Shown here in pieces: positions 9,754 through 22,892 of a DNA stretch of 64,000 bases. The notes under the pieces were generated by a model. That model saw only the letters and a program-made list of their open reading frames with translations. It searched no databases and was not told the DNA's origin. The DNA is from Coniella vitis (lineage: Eukaryota > Ascomycota > Sordariomycetes > Diaporthales > Schizoparmaceae). The translations under genes were made by a program, and so were the position numbers. Where the stretch lies: NCBI GenBank assembly GCA_011317545.1, contig WUJK01000007.1, positions 186,001 to 250,000 on the forward strand, in the 5' to 3' direction. Position 1 is the first letter of the stretch. Every line of letters starts with the position of its first letter.

Positions 9754-11866
9754 TCAAGCCTTGCCTGCTGCTTCCATGACCGGCTGCGCCGCTTCTTCTG
9801 TACACTCGGCGTCCTTGCCTAGGTACTTCTTCATGACCGTCTTAAAAGTACGCTCATCGACCACGGCACCGGAGCCCGAGCATTTGGCCTTCTTTTGCAG
9901 ATCCGAGCAAAGACCATCCAAATCGAAATCGCCGCTTTGGACACTAGGGCAGTTTTGCAATTTCTCCCTGTTGTCGTGCATTAGTACAAGTTCAAAACAA
10001 GCATCAAATGCGGCTGATACGCACCAGATCTTGTTACAGGTCAGTAGCTTGCCGTCCTCGGTCTGCAACAGCTCCGTCTGGTCCTCGTTCTTGGCAGCGT
10101 CAATTTGAGACATGAGATCCTTCTTGGGAGGGTTCGGGCTGGGCGCAAAGTAGGGCGTCGTAAAGTCAACGTCAAAAGCGTCTTTGAAGAAAGTATCATC
10201 GAGACCGGTATTAAGGACATTTTGTTGCGGCTCGCGGTACTCTCCGAATAGCTGTGGATCGAACTGGAAGTTGTTTGTGCCGGCAAAGAAATCCACATCA
10301 TTCATGTTGAAGTTGGCGTATTGCGAGAAGTCTGCAATTCAACAAGTAAGTCCATGCTCAAGTGGTGAATTGATGGAGGGAATATATATTTCTAGAGCTT
10401 GGCTAGGGCGCATTTGACTAGCAACGCAAATACACGCAGGGTGGAGGGCTGATTTGCCTTTTTGTTTTTCCCATAAAAGAAGGAGTAAAAGACCAAGTAG
10501 CCAATTCAATGTACACGGGGGTTTTTGCAGGGATAGCCTTACCATGAGGTTGGACAAATGTCGAGTGATTTTCCTCGCCAATTGTTGTCAATGCATCCGG
10601 TTTGAAGCTCATGGGGGACTGGTTGGTGGGCTCAGGAGAGGTTCCACAAGACGAGCTGGGCCCAACATTGGAGTTGGGGGAGCACGAAGGTGATGATGTG
10701 TTGGTAGCACCACTGCTCACGTGCGAGTCTGTGCTGTGCCTCGCTGCGGTTGCGACGTTGTTGTTGGTCAATGGAGGGCTAAAGATGCCAGAGAATTTGG
10801 CGAGATCATCCTTTGCCTGCGCATCCAACCCATTGGCGCGGCTGGAGATGGTCGAGTTGTGTCTCGTAGCATTGTCCAAGGGACTGAATTGGTCACTCGG
10901 CGTACGGATGGTCTGAGGTGAGGCAGAAGTGCGTCCATTGCCAGAGGAAGTGTTCGCTGGCGATATAGGACCGGGCAATTGACCAAACTTGGGGAATTCA
11001 AACTGGAAATTGACGTCGTTCAAGTTGCCAATGGCGGCACTGCCAAAGACGGGCCTCTTGCTCATGGTCGGGGGGTGACGGTTGCTGACCATGACGGACA
11101 GCCTCTTTTTGTACTCGGTCAGCTCGACCGTCATTTTCTCGACCTGTGCACGAAGCTGCGAGTTTTCTTGGGTTGCCGACTGCGACGACTTTTCCAACTC
11201 GGCAACCTTGTCTTCCAGATCCTTGAGATGCTTCTCCTTGCGCTCTCGGAACGCACGTTGAGCGGCCCTATTTTGGGCTTTCCGCTTCTATATTGCCACG
11301 AGAACATCCACAATGTCAGCAGGTGAACTAGTGCTACAAACTACCGAGTTCATTTACATAAAACGTACCGAAGTCGGTTCTGTGGTGAGCGGCTTGCGTC
11401 CGGGCTTCTTGGGAGCCTTATCTCCAGTTTCTTGGCGCTTGGCGCTGGCCTCGTCCTCCTCATTGTCATCATCGGGGTGGCTCCGCTTCTCGGTATCGTT
11501 ATTGTCCGAGCCAGCCCTGGTCGACTCGGCTTTGGCCGGGCTGCCATCGGAGCTGTTGGAATCAGGCAGGTCGCCAATCATCTTGGCCTGCGAGTCATCG
11601 GCGAAAGTAAAGTCGTAACCAGCATCGCCAGCAGAAAAGTCCAAGTCGTAGTCAATAAAGGGACTCTCTTGTGGGAAGCCATTCAGACCATGCTTTTGCA
11701 CTGGCGAACTGGTGAAGGAGGCGGGCGACATGTTTGTGTTGGTGGTGGCGGCGCCATTGGACGTAGAGCCAGTGGGCTGGCGGTTTGAGTTGAGAGCAGC
11801 AAAGAGCAAACTCTGTTGCTGAGGGGTGAGCATGAAGTCGCCCAAGTGATTTCTCGTGGAGGCCAT
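9754..11866 (-). CDS. YAP1: AP-1-like bZIP transcription factor (YAP1/Pap1 type)
   Basis: Redox-sensing nuclear regulator of oxidative-stress and drug-resistance genes. Four exons: 11866-11369, 11287-10543, 10331-10025 and 9967-9754, giving 587 residues. The basic region starts at K167 with N172-R-A-A-Q-R-A-F-R180, followed by a leucine zipper to about residue 230. The N-terminal cysteine-rich motif (CGTSPEP, C380) and the C-terminal domain (C513, C523, C537, C546, C572) are present. In yeast Yap1 such cysteines form disulphides that mask nuclear export. Intron 3 (57 nt) has a perfect TACTAAT branch site, and splicing restores the family motif around W517. An in-frame upstream ATG at 12055 would add 63 low-complexity residues; the start at 11866 gives the MASTRNHLGDFMLTPQQQ beginning, which looks like the natural one. 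Family assignment is secure. Confidence 0.95.
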
Positions 11867-13013
11867 GCTGAAAGATGTGCTGTGGAGTATGACGGCCCAG
11901 AAGGGCAAGGATGACGACAACGAAGGCGACGGCGTGTGGGTGGGTTGGGCGAGGTGTTTGCTCAGAAAGTCTGTGTGGTCGCTGAGCGGGCTGCTCGCAC
12001 AAGAAGTCGGCGCCGCAGGTGGAAGGGCAGAGAAGTGGAGAAGGGTGTGGCACAAGGTGAGCCGGAAAAGAGTCCACGTCTCCGTGTCGTGTCCGGTCCT
12101 ACTGCTTCAAGTCTCTCCAACCTTTGACAAGCAAAGGACCCCTATTTCTTTTGCCACTGGTGGGTTGAAGGGCTGACTACACTGTGTAGCCCGCTTAGGT
12201 CTGGCTTAGCGGTGTCGCTATGGTTTGCGGCTGGAGATAAGAGCTCTCGATCCTTTGTCTGGGCAGCCTTCCCAAAAAGCACCTCGGTGTGGACAAAGAG
12301 CCAGGCAGCGCAGCCAGCCAGGTCAGGCGCAATGCATGAGCGAGTGGGCGGATGCTGCAGTTGTCGTGGGCCTCTGGGCGAGATGCGAAGAGTGGGTTGG
12401 CTGAGAGAGAGAGAATGGTGGAAGAGATGACGTGGGAATGAATGGTTTGGCAGAGCGGGATGAAGAGAGAGAGGAGGCAAAATCGGGATGGGGACAAGGA
12501 GGTGCTTTGGGGGAGATGGAGAGAGAGAATGCCAAGGCCTCTTTCTCGGCCGTAGTGATCAGTGGTGGTCAGTGGTGGGCCGCGAAGTCTAGCACTCAAC
12601 GAGCTAACAGAAGCTACCTGTAGCACTGTACTGGTGCCCGCTAAGGGAAATGTCACAGCAGGTAGCGCTGGCGGCGTGGTGGGTGGTGATGCGGTATGAG
12701 TCGAACAAGTAGCAGCAGAGCAGCAGCAGCAGCTACCACCAAGAATGTACGAGTAACAGAGTGGAGGCCGGGTAAACCGGCTGAGCAGTAGTCATAGAAG
12801 GAAAGAAAAAAAAAGAGATTTGGGTGCTCGATGCGGATTGGATCAAGTGCCTAGTTGCCAGGTGGTTTGGTTTGGTTTGGTCTGGTATGGCTTGGTGCTG
12901 ACGATACTTTTCGCCGTTCGGCTGATGAGGAGTCCTGAGTTCTGGATCCAAGCCTAAACCAAGAGCATCCACACACCCTAGCTCGCTCTCTCTGTCTGAG
13001 GCTGCCGCTGCCG

Positions 13014-13045
<32 letters not shown>

Positions 13046-15249
13046 CAGATCCGCCGTTTTGCTGGCGGGGGCGATCGCGTGCTTTCTCGAAACAGGACCA
13101 AACAAAGACAAGCGACAGTGAGAATAAGGTGGACGGCTCAATTGATGATGGTGGGTGGTCGTGGGTGGTGGTGGGAAGAGCAGCAGCGGAGCGGGGGGGG
13201 ACACAGAAGGCAGAAAGACAGCCATGGCATTCTCTGGGCGTGGGAATCTGCTGGAAGGGCGAAAGGGCGGTGCGGGCTGCAACTCCAATTTGTCAGCGAA
13301 GGCAGTCCAGAAGGGCCTTGCTCTGTCATGCACCCCGCGGCAGGCTTGGGCGTCCGTGGACTTCTAGGGCCGATCGACGTCGCGGGGGTGAGCCTTGTAA
13401 CGAGGTTTCTAGTGCTCGCACATACCTTGTTTTACAAGGTTAGTACTACCGACAGCAAGTACTTCTACTGCCGACAGCCCGCTGCAGAAGCCCCTCTCTG
13501 CGCCCTTTACATAGAACATGAGTACTCCTCACAAAACAAACAGGCCATCCATGTTGGCCATGCGAGCGAGATGTTTTTTTTTTTTTTTTCAACCACCCCA
13601 CGACCCCGAAACAGTACGCCACTCCAAAACCATGTACAAGCACCCATGTAGTGGCTGCTACTGCTGTCAAGGTACCCCCAGCGGGTTTCAATTGGCAGCC
13701 AACAGCCAAGTGTAGACAGGCAGACAGAGATCTCCCGACCACGATCTTAGCCGCAATGGGGCTGACACTACGGTACCGCAGTACTTGTACTACGTACTCG
13801 CAGTCCAAATCGGCGGGACCAAGCCTCCGGCCGGATGACTCTTATCGCTTCATCCCTGCATTTGCCGCACACCAAGCACTTGAGTCGGCCATGCTAGTTG
13901 CTCCATAGGCCGCTCCCGCACAAGTCACAAGTCCGTTTGGGGCTGCGACATCGACTCTATTCGTTGTGCTCTGTACACTTGATTCCACATCGGTGCCATT
14001 TCGTACCGCGTGAATTCTGAGACGGGATTTGAGAGCGATTTGCTATTGGGCACAACGAAAACTAACGAGTCTGGAGGCAAAGGCAAACCACACACCATTT
14101 TGAATTCTTGAACCCTCGGCATTTGCAAAGTACTTTGTATTGGAATACACAAGCACTTGTAAGTGCACATGGAACCAGACCCAGCAGCATAGGAAGAAAC
14201 GGAGTGAAAAAGAAGAGAGAGGGCCAGCAAGGTATCGAGTCTTTGTAGCTGCTACCTAAAAGTGTCCGTAAAGGGACTTGTACCCTGTACGCCATCAATT
14301 GTAGACTTACTTTCCCCCCCCAAATACATAGTCATAAAGCCTAACCAACCACCCAATCAATCATCGGAGCCGAGCACTCTTCCAATCCCGAGACGCTGGA
14401 GCCGAGGACGCCCTCGCTCTGTACCTTATTTGGACCCTGGCGTGCAATGGGATGCACCGCTTCATTTCAAACCGTTGCAGATTGCCCAAAAGTATATATA
14501 TGTTTCTTCACACATACTATGTTTGCCGAGGTTCAAGACGGAGCTCTAAAAGCTTATTATCGCCAGCACGTCCCGCCCAGCAAACACACCAACCAACCTG
14601 CCTTTTCTCGAAATGAATCGACTGACCAGAGGACAAACAAGTTGTAGACATTCAACGGTCATAGCAGTTGCAGTCGGCCTTGTTATCAAAGAGAAACTCA
14701 CGCCATGCCATCATGCGGGGGAACTCTGGGCTCCGAAAGGGTTACATAATAACCTAGTACTATAGTAAAGGAAGGAACGAACGAGCTGAGAGCCCCACTC
14801 AAGTCCTTATCGGAGCTGCTTATCGCGCGCATACCAATCTGCTTCTGCTTCTGCTTCTGCTTCTGATTACCAGACCCCGGTAAATTTTTTGACATCTTTT
14901 TTTTTATCCTTTGGCCCTGGCAGACAGAATTGACGACAGCCCTTCCAACATCACCACCACTTTGCGCTCAAGTATTCTGCTGTGGCGCCCCACTAACCCA
15001 CTCGCTCATTCATCGTCAACTTTGCCACACTCACTTCTCTTCCTCGCTTTACAAGACCAGCTCTCCACGTCTTGTCTTCACTTCGTCTTCTTCTTTTCTC
15101 CCTCGCGACCCACAACGCTGTCCACCCTTGCGCAATCGTGCAGACCTGCCCAAAGCCATTCATTCTCAACCGCTCCTCTCCAAATCCTCGTCTCGAGCAT
15201 TGTCCCAGTCTCGCGAATCGTCTTTCCCGGCTTCCCCCTTCTACTCACC
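11867..15249. other. Divergent intergenic region, YAP1 and TSR2 promoters
   Basis: 3.4 kb between two divergently transcribed genes. The part next to YAP1 (11867-12660) is rich in CT/GA runs and overlapping short open frames and probably includes a long 5' leader. GTGCCT hexamers repeat at about 13014-13046, a T run lies at 13573-13589, and CTGCTT hexamers at about 14839-14865. The last 250 bases are pyrimidine-rich and lead to TSR2. No gene is supported. Confidence 0.55.
13014..13046. repeat. GTGCCT hexamer tandem repeat
   Basis: About five to six copies of the 6-nt unit in the YAP1/TSR2 intergenic region; a minisatellite with no sign of coding use. Confidence 0.75.
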
Positions 15250-16069
15250 ATGGCTTCCTCAACGCAAGATGTGTCTTCGGCTGGTAAGTTCCCCCCATCT
15301 GCTAAGCTGCCCAACCCCTCCCCTTCAACGCGCAACCTCCTCATCCACCATATCTATCCCCTACCTAACCTGCCGGCCTCTGGGCAAAACATGAAAAACA
15401 GACACCCGCCAGTCCCGCTTCGAACAAGCAGTAGCCCTCTCCCTCAACCTCTGGCCCGCCCTCACCCTCGCCGTCCAAAACAACTGGGGCGGTCCCGACA
15501 GCGCAGACAAGCGCGACTGGTTCGCAGGAGAAGTCGCCAGCCAGTTCCCTCCCTTCACCACCTCTACTACGTCTTCCACCAACCAAACCACGACTTCATC
15601 CTCTTCCAAGCCCACAACAACAACATCCACCACGGCGGCGGCAGCAGCAGCAGCAACAACAAAAACAACAACAACAACAAGCGACCAAACAGACCCCGAC
15701 GCAGAGTACATCGAAGAGCTGCTCCTCCAAGTGATGCTCGACGAATTCGAAGTCAATGTCGATGACGACTCCGGGTACGACGTCGCAGTGGAAATCATCC
15801 GCTTGCGCGCACAATGCAGCAAAGGCAACTTTGAAGAGGTCGACCGGTTGTTGGAGCGCTGGCAGGCCCGCAAGGGCGATAAAGTGCAGTTCCAGATGGC
15901 CCCCGACGAGGAGAACGATACGGATTGGGACGAGACGGATGGGGAGGATGAGGATGAGGACCAAGAGATGGATGAGGCACCGCCGTTGGTTGCTGCTGCA
16001 CCAAAGAAGGAAAAGACGGAGCCCGAGGTCGACGAGGACGGTTTCACAAAGGTGACGAGAAAGAGGTGA
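15250..16069 (+). CDS. TSR2: Pre-rRNA-processing protein TSR2
   Basis: Two exons, 15250-15283 and 15402-16069, give 233 residues. TSR2 family proteins chaperone ribosomal protein eS26 and are needed for 20S pre-rRNA maturation. After the 118-nt intron the protein reads DTRQSRFEQAVALSLNLWP, then an NNWGGP block typical of the family, then a helical core (LLLQVMLDEFEVNVDDDSG...VAVEIIRLR). The tail is strongly acidic with a short basic end. Between the two core parts lies a Ser/Thr/Ala low-complexity insertion of about 40 residues (roughly 70-105) that looks lineage-specific. The ATG lies in a good context just before the intron. A longer open frame that starts upstream and reads through the intron in another frame is not the gene. 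Confidence 0.93.
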
Positions 16070-16633
16070 TCAATGCAATCCTTTCGCCTCTTTTTCCTTT
16101 TCCTTCGTTTGCGACAAGAAGCACCAAAAACGGTAATAGAGCGGTTTGATGCAGTACCCATTGAGAAGTATTGGTCAAGGCGAAGACTTATCACAAACGT
16201 AATACATGCGCTCTTCTTAATTACAGAGAATGGAGAATGTTGGAAGTGGAATAGAACCAAGCACCACAACTATCCCTATTCCACCATAGTATGATACGGG
16301 GAAAGAAAAGCCCAAAGAGAATCAACCACCCGAAAGGGAAGGGGAAAAGTTATCGTTTTTGCGCGCGAGTGTTTGGGGAACCGACGAAAGCGGGCGACGG
16401 AATACACATTGGTGGCCTGGAACCTAGCCTCCCTCCTTCTCGCCTTTCCTTCTCCATTATACCATTCCAACCCAAAAACCACCCGGCCGCCATTCTAGCG
16501 CCAAAAACACCGCCTTCAATCCCATGCAACTAACCACTTGAGAAAAAAGAACAAATCAAAAAAATAAAAAATTCAAATGGAGCAACCATAGAATCAGACA
16601 TCCGCATCCTAATCCAACAACTTGACCACCCTT
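16070..16633. other. Convergent intergenic region, TSR2 and BSD gene 3' ends
   Basis: 564 bases between two stop codons. AT-rich in its last 100 bases, consistent with 3' UTRs. No feature beyond that is seen. Confidence 0.55.
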
Positions 16634-18141
16634 TTACTCCCAGTCCTCATCACTATCATCGTCCTTGCGCGCCTCCTTGGGACTATTCGGCGCCTGGCTA
16701 GGATTTCCCGAACTAGCACCCACATGGTCGTAGCTTGTGTCGCTATCTGGCTGTGAGGATCGCTCGTCGTGCGACTTGCGCGGCTCGGCGGCAGGTTTCA
16801 GGTGTGCCGTGGACGCGCCCGTTGACTGTGGGTGGATGGTGGTTGACGAGGCAACCGAGTTGGAGCGCTGCTCCGATGTCTTTTTGGCTGGGGGGCTAGG
16901 CACCGCGGCGGTTTCGTCATCCGAGTCTTCATCCCATCCTACTTCTTCTTCGGCCGAGGCAGCTATAGATGACATATTAGCGATCCGCGTGTACCTATCC
17001 ACGGAAAAGAACCCCCAAAAAGAGATGCTAAACCGTACCCTTCAAAAGCTCCCGTCTTCTAGCTTCTGCAATATCAATACCGTGTCTCAAGAAGTAATAC
17101 CGCTTCCAAAAGTCCTCGTAGGGAATCGTCTCGGGCACCAATTTCTCCATGGTAGCTCGCAGCTCGGGGTACTTGTCCAAGTCCCGCGCAATATCCTCCG
17201 TCTTGCTGGCAATGTCAAACTCGGCGCCCCATTCTGTCCAGTCGCCCGTAGCAGGGTCCTTGGTAAAGCTCTCCGTCGATGTGTGAATGACATGCAGCTG
17301 GGCCTCAAAACGGCTCGAGTGGATGACGCGTTTGCCCGAAGCGTCCCTGGATTCAAAGAGGACCTCCCCGCCGGCAGAGTTGCCTCCTTGCCCAGTGGTT
17401 CCGCCGGCACTGCCCGACCCAGGCGTGATGGAGACGGCGTCCTTGAGGAAATCGCGAATATTGGTGCCAAAGCGCAAGAGCGCCTCGTCGGCGGCGTCCT
17501 CGGCGCGCTGAATGTCCCTGAGACGCTTGGCGGCTTCGGCGCGGATGCGCGAGAGGACGTTTTCGTCGGTCGTTGTGGGTATTGCTTCGGCATCTCTTGT
17601 GGCGGTGGTGGTGGTGGTGGTAGTGGTAGTAGTAGATGAAGAGGCGGAAGACGCCGCCGCTCCGGAGTCTGTGGCGGTTGTTGCTCCTGCTAGGGAAAGG
17701 CCGCGGGTTCTGTTGATGAGGGCGCTCGAGAGGCCCGAGAAGCCGCGCTGGGCTTCACTGCCGAGATCGGTGAGTTCCTTTGAAGCTTCTTGGTAGACGT
17801 TCTCGCCCTAGAAAAACCCGACGAAAGAACAAAGGCACTTGGTGTTAGCCCAGACCGCATGCTTTTCTTGTTTTGTTTTCTTTTGCGATCTTATATCGCT
17901 TGCATCATCATCCCAAACAAGCCATGAATCATCATCAGTGACACACCTGCTTGACTACAGACCCAAAGAAGCCACCAATCTTGGCGCCCCAAGGACTGTT
18001 GGAGAACGCCTTGTAAGCATCTTGGATCTCGGCGTTCAGGCTGTTCTGGGTCTGCTCGGCACCGCTCGTGCCCGCCGCGCGCCTGCCGTCGTCCTCCTTG
18101 GGCAGGGACTCTTCGACAATGTGGTCGTAGGCTAGATCCAT
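16634..18141 (-). CDS. BSD-domain-containing protein
   Basis: Three exons: 18141-17947, 17807-17039 and 16962-16634, giving 430 residues. The N-terminus (PWGAKIGGFFGSVVKQGENVYQEASKEL) is an amphipathic region common in this family. The middle contains the BSD domain, with the conserved ETIPYEDFWKRYYFLRHG block, named for BTF2-like factors, synapse-associated and DOS2-like proteins. A run of about eleven threonines (near residues 93-105) comes from an ACC repeat. The C-terminus is acidic and serine-rich, ending DDSDEDWE. Fungal members include the DOS2-type proteins linked to ubiquitin-related processes; a precise role cannot be read from the sequence. Introns are 139 and 76 nt, both GT/AG. 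Divergent from the next upstream gene region. Confidence 0.9.
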
Positions 18142-20428
18142 GATGGGATGGAGGCGGGTTGTGTTGGAGTGATGGTCGGTATACTACTGAGGCCCTTTTC
18201 TTGGTTATGCTCGGTTGTGTTGATCCCTTGTGTTGTATCGCAGATAAAGGCCAAAAGTATACTGGCGTAGCAGATCGAGCAATAATGAATCGAGCCTACA
18301 ACAACTGCGAGGTTTTGGTTGCAGGCGGTTTTGTCGCTGATGCTCGTTGCCCGGTGTGGTGAGCTGCTCGCAATCACGCAGGCAGGCAGGCGGTTGGTCG
18401 GTCGGTCGGTCGGCCGATCCGTTCGTCACTGTTGTTTTCGTGATGGCAGCGACGCGATGGTGAAAGCTTCGTCTCAAGTGCACGTGTCGAGAAAAAGAGC
18501 TACCGTTCACGGCAGCGGCCCGACAAGTTTAGAAGGTTGGCTGGGGAGATGGCGGAGGAGCAGGAGGAGGGAAGGGAAGGGCCAAGATTGCGGTTAGAAC
18601 GGCGCTTGTTTGTCACAAGCACAAGCACAAGCACAACGAGCACAAGCCTGAGCATGGCTGGCTGTCCCTGAATCCGGCGCAATACAGTGCCCTAGAGCAT
18701 GTACTGTACTTGTGACACACAGTAGAGGGGTCGCGTAGCCGGCGGGGAAAAGGTACGTACATAGTACTGCACTTTGTATTGCTTATCTCATCTTCACAGT
18801 TCTGCATGGCTAGGTAGTCCCGAGGGTATAAGTAGTGCATGCATGCACTACTTCTCAAGTTCGGCTTCTACAACAACAACCAGCAACCAATCAATATACC
18901 CTGGTTTGCGAAAATATATATTCTCCTTTACTAATAGAGTCACCGACACGCAGACCGTATAGGAAACCATAAGGATCCTCATCCGCGCCCAAAGCTCCTA
19001 ACAAATACATCACCAAAGTAGTGATATGCGTTATACACCTACCTAGTCAAAATGGGCAGGCAAGCAATTGACCATCGTCGGCGAACATATAAATACCCAT
19101 GGGGTGTTGCGTATTATTCGTGCTTTCGGGGAGCGGGTTTCTTTTTTTTTTTTTTTTCCCTTTGATTTTTCCATTCTTTCTCTTTCTATTTCCAATAAAG
19201 GCTTATCTTCCTGTGTTATTATCAAGGTATATTCTGTCATGAACTGGCTCGCAAGCCATGGTTGAACCACCAAAAGATATGAACCCAAAGTCGTCATCAA
19301 CCTAATGGATTCCTCGGTGTCACTTCCAATTTCATTTACCTAAATCCATCTACACGCGTATATTGCCTTATCTGCCCTCCTATCCGACTTTCCTATCCTT
19401 ATTCGAGAGGGGGGGAAAGAGTCAGAACAGAAAAAGACTTGGGGGCAATTGAGCAATAAAACATGTATACCATTCCTCTTCCGAGAACGGACGCAAAGTC
19501 CATGTCTTTGCATGTCACATGCAGTCTTGTGATTCTCTCAATCAGAACATCACAGGTGAAGGAAAATAAACAGAAGAGGGGAAGGCAAGGGAAGTGACAA
19601 GCATCATACAACACAACATACCGCACCATCCACTTTTGATAGCTCTTGACGCCAGGATCGGAGAAATAGACAAAACCGAGGCAAGAAGTGGACAAGTGAA
19701 AATGGCCACACAACGTCTACACTGCAGAGGCAGAAGTAAGCACCGAATCCCACGGGACCGTCGTATTAACAAGGACAAGAGCCACCGCTCGTGAACGTAC
19801 AGAAATTGGTATCATATTTTTCTGACTCTGGTAAAATAAAAGAATTGGCTGCTGGTATTGTATGCTGATGGGAGAATCGGTATCACCCTCCCCGTCTTGG
19901 GAAATTCTATGGTGATGACTGTCGTCACCTATCGGTGCCGCAATCGACGTCCATCCCAATCATGTCCTATGCAAAATGCTGGTTCGCGCTGAAGCGCAGA
20001 TCGCCCGAGAGATGCACAACAAGAGAAATGACGATCGTATCGGACAATCTTGGACTGATCGTGGCCAGGCAAGCCGTAAAGGAGCTGACCAACAGATCTG
20101 CGTAGCCTCAAAACGCCGTCTTCAACGCCCCCAAACGCCGCGGAAGCCCGAATGCCTTTGTGCCGCTTCATTCCTTACCCATCCTCAACAGGACATATCG
20201 TCTTGATTTGCAACTGAACCCTAGATTCGCTTTCCCTTTCAATTTGCGCATAAGCCTCCTAATAGGTGCCGCCATAGGAGGGGAGAGAAAAAAAGAGGAA
20301 AGGTCGGGTATCGTCGAAGAGGAGCAGCAATTGGGAGGAAAAGAGGCAGACAATAATAGTCAAATTGAGCCAATAATCTTGGCCCCATGATGCCGTAGAG
20401 TGTCTTCGCCTGACCGAGGCTTGACCCT
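18142..20428. other. Intergenic region upstream of the BSD gene
   Basis: 2.3 kb between the BSD start and the kinase stop, both minus strand. Contains GGTC and CACAAG short repeats near 18395-18420 and 18620-18650, one ACATAGTA motif at 18759 and a T run at about 19142-19157. Sequence from 18140 to 18600 likely holds the BSD promoter. No gene found. Confidence 0.5.
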
Positions 20429-22892
20429 TTATCCAATGACGACTCTTGCGCCCTCCTTCCCCAAAACACCCCTCTCCCGTGGTTTCGGGCTGTTGCCGCG
20501 CCCCTTCTTCCTGCTCAGGAACCCAAACACGCCGCCTGAACCAGCTTCGATCTTGCCACCTTCCTGGCCACCCCCAGCTGCGTCGGCCGGTAAAGTTGCG
20601 TCCTGGCGTGCCAAATCTGACCAACTACCGCCGCCGTCCAGAGTCACCTGCACGCCGCCTGTCGGGCTCTCGACAAAGATTCCTTTTGGACCGCCCTTGC
20701 TGTGCTTTGGGCTGGTATATGAGTTTGGATATGGCGCCAACGGAGCAGGCCGGCCAGGACCTTTGCCTCTGCTGTGGTTCTTGGAGTGCCCTGGCATCGT
20801 CTCGGTTGATCGCGTTGGGGCGAGGGCTTGTCCTGGGTGCCCATGGTAGCTATTTGACACGGTCGTCGCTTGTGAAAGAGGGCGAGCGTCGTCGGTTGTG
20901 ATTGCCTGTCCTTGATGTTGGATGGGTTGTTGTGAAGCCAATGCGCCATTCGACTTGGAAGATGTCGGCGTTGTCTCATCGTCCCCGCAAGCTTCCGTGA
21001 TTCTGCAACCATTGCCATCAGTAAAGGTTTTCAAGATACGAGGACCCTTTCCTTGGATCGTGAAATAAAAGAGTCTTGACCCACTTTTTGTATGCGGCTA
21101 CGGTGTAGTCGAAAGGCCAGAAATCGGTCTCGATCATTCGGTAGAGCTCGTCCTCTCTGATTTCCTTGTCGGTCGCATCTTCCTTGAGTTTCTCGCGCGG
21201 CTTCTGTCTGCGGGCGCGCGCCTCCAGTGGGGCTTCTTCTAGTAATAATTCTTCGAGATCATATGTAGCGTCAAAGTTTGTTTTTTCAGAGGAGGGTACG
21301 AAGACGGGTTCGATTTCCTTCCTCTCGAGAGCGTCAAAGTCGATGGGTTTGAAAAAGTCGTGATGAATAAAGCTCTCCCAAGTGTGACCGAGTCGCTTGT
21401 TTGGGTCTGCGCTCAACGCGTCCTTGATGGCGTAGAGACAAAGTAGAGAAACGGGCGGCTGGGTAATGGGATACTTTGGATTGGCTGCTTGTATAACTGT
21501 GCTCAATGCATTCTCCGAGTTGCCCTCAAACGGTCTCTGTGGTGAGCAAGTCATAGTCAGCAATCAGCTCGGTACGGGAGGAATCAAGGTTTGGCGGGTG
21601 TGGAAGCTTGCACATATGCGGAGCTTGCCCTTATCTCACAAAGACGAAAAAGGCATGAAGGAACTATCAACAGCACACAAAGGCGCTGATGCAATGACAG
21701 TGATTTGAGGAAGAAGAAAGAAAAAGAAGAAAAAAACCCGGGGGGGGGGACAGGAGGGTGGAATAGAAAAACATGCCAATAACATACCTTGTTATAAATA
21801 CATTCGTAAAATAAGACGCCGAGAGACCACCAGTCTGCTCTTCGGTCGTATCCTTTGCCGGCGTAGACTTCGGGTGCGAGGTAGGCCAGCGTTCCTGACT
21901 TGCTCGTAAGGACCTTGCCTGGGATAATATCTGATGCTACGTTCTGTTGTTCCAAGATCTGTTAGCAGGAATGTAAACGTGGACTTTCAAGAACCAGAGA
22001 AAAGGACGCACGAAGTCTGTGAGATGGACGTGGCCATCAGCATCCAAGAGAACATTGTCCGGCTTCACGTCTCGATGTATGATGCCTTGGCCATGTATAT
22101 ATCTCAAAGCACAACCCAGCTCGGATATCCAAAACCGCACAGCCTCTTCCGTAAAGGTCTTTCTGGAGATGTGAAAACGCAAGTCGCCGCCGCTCATCAA
22201 GTCAACAACAAGGTACCTTATGGGTGGTGTCAGTAAAAGTTCCAAGACTACATGGGCCACAGCGGTCCATGGTTCGGGATTCTGACTCAACGCACATGTA
22301 TTCTATGTCCTGGAAGCTGTAGCGCAAGTTGCAAATGAAAGGGTGGTTGACATGTTCGAGCATACGACGCTCTCGAATGATATTTCGCACGCTCTCGGAT
22401 CGGACGACTGTGATCACCGGGGTCATGCCATGTTAGTCGTCTTGTTGTGAATGCAGCAGTATGTCTTGGTGCCAAAAAGCCCCCTACGCACCTTCATCTT
22501 TGCGGATGTACTTGAGAGCAAACGAAAGACCGGTATCTTTTCGCTCGACAATGCGAACTTTTCCAAAAGCGCCCCGGCCGACGACTCGTGCTAAGCGGAA
22601 GTGGTTGAGATTGACTATAGATATTCCGAAGCACCATTGTTAGTCAACAGTCGTCAGTGCAGTTAGAACACAACATGTACAGAACCGCGGCTTCAGACCG
22701 CATTGGTGACGATGAAGAGAGACCGCATAGCGTGAACCCCACCCCCCCCCCCAAACCCTCCCCAAAAATTGAATAAACAGAAAGGTGGAAACAAGATCAA
22801 AAGCAAGGAGGGGAGACTGGTCTCTGGAGTGAATTGGATCGTGAATTACCTTCTCCGTCAAACTCGACGGGCTTGCCCTGGCTATTACCCAT
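20429..22892 (-). CDS. YANK/STK32-type AGC serine/threonine protein kinase
   Basis: Seven exons: 22892-22850, 22614-22492, 22407-22296, 22216-22012, 21943-21788, 21536-21085 and 21002-20429, giving 554 residues. The kinase domain starts near N16. Glycine loop GRGAFGKV is at 27-34, the ATP lysine is K49, the catalytic loop HRDVKPDN is at 140-147, and APE is at 184-186. The metal motif is D160-F-N162 rather than DFG; this DFN form, followed by VAS, is a trait of the YANK (STK32) group. The sequence begins MGNS, so myristoylation of G2 is possible, but residue 6 is Gly, not the preferred Ser/Thr. After the kinase come an ERKEIEPVFVPSS block and a disordered tail from about residue 365. Upstream inputs and substrates are unknown. 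Intron 6 (donor GTGGGT) is the least certain; the other junctions are strong. Confidence 0.93.

Noticed and set aside
11867..12055. N-terminal extension of the YAP1 protein from an upstream in-frame ATG
   Set aside because: The 63 added residues are Ser/Pro/Leu low complexity, and the downstream ATG begins the MASTRNHLGDF start that fits AP-1 proteins better.
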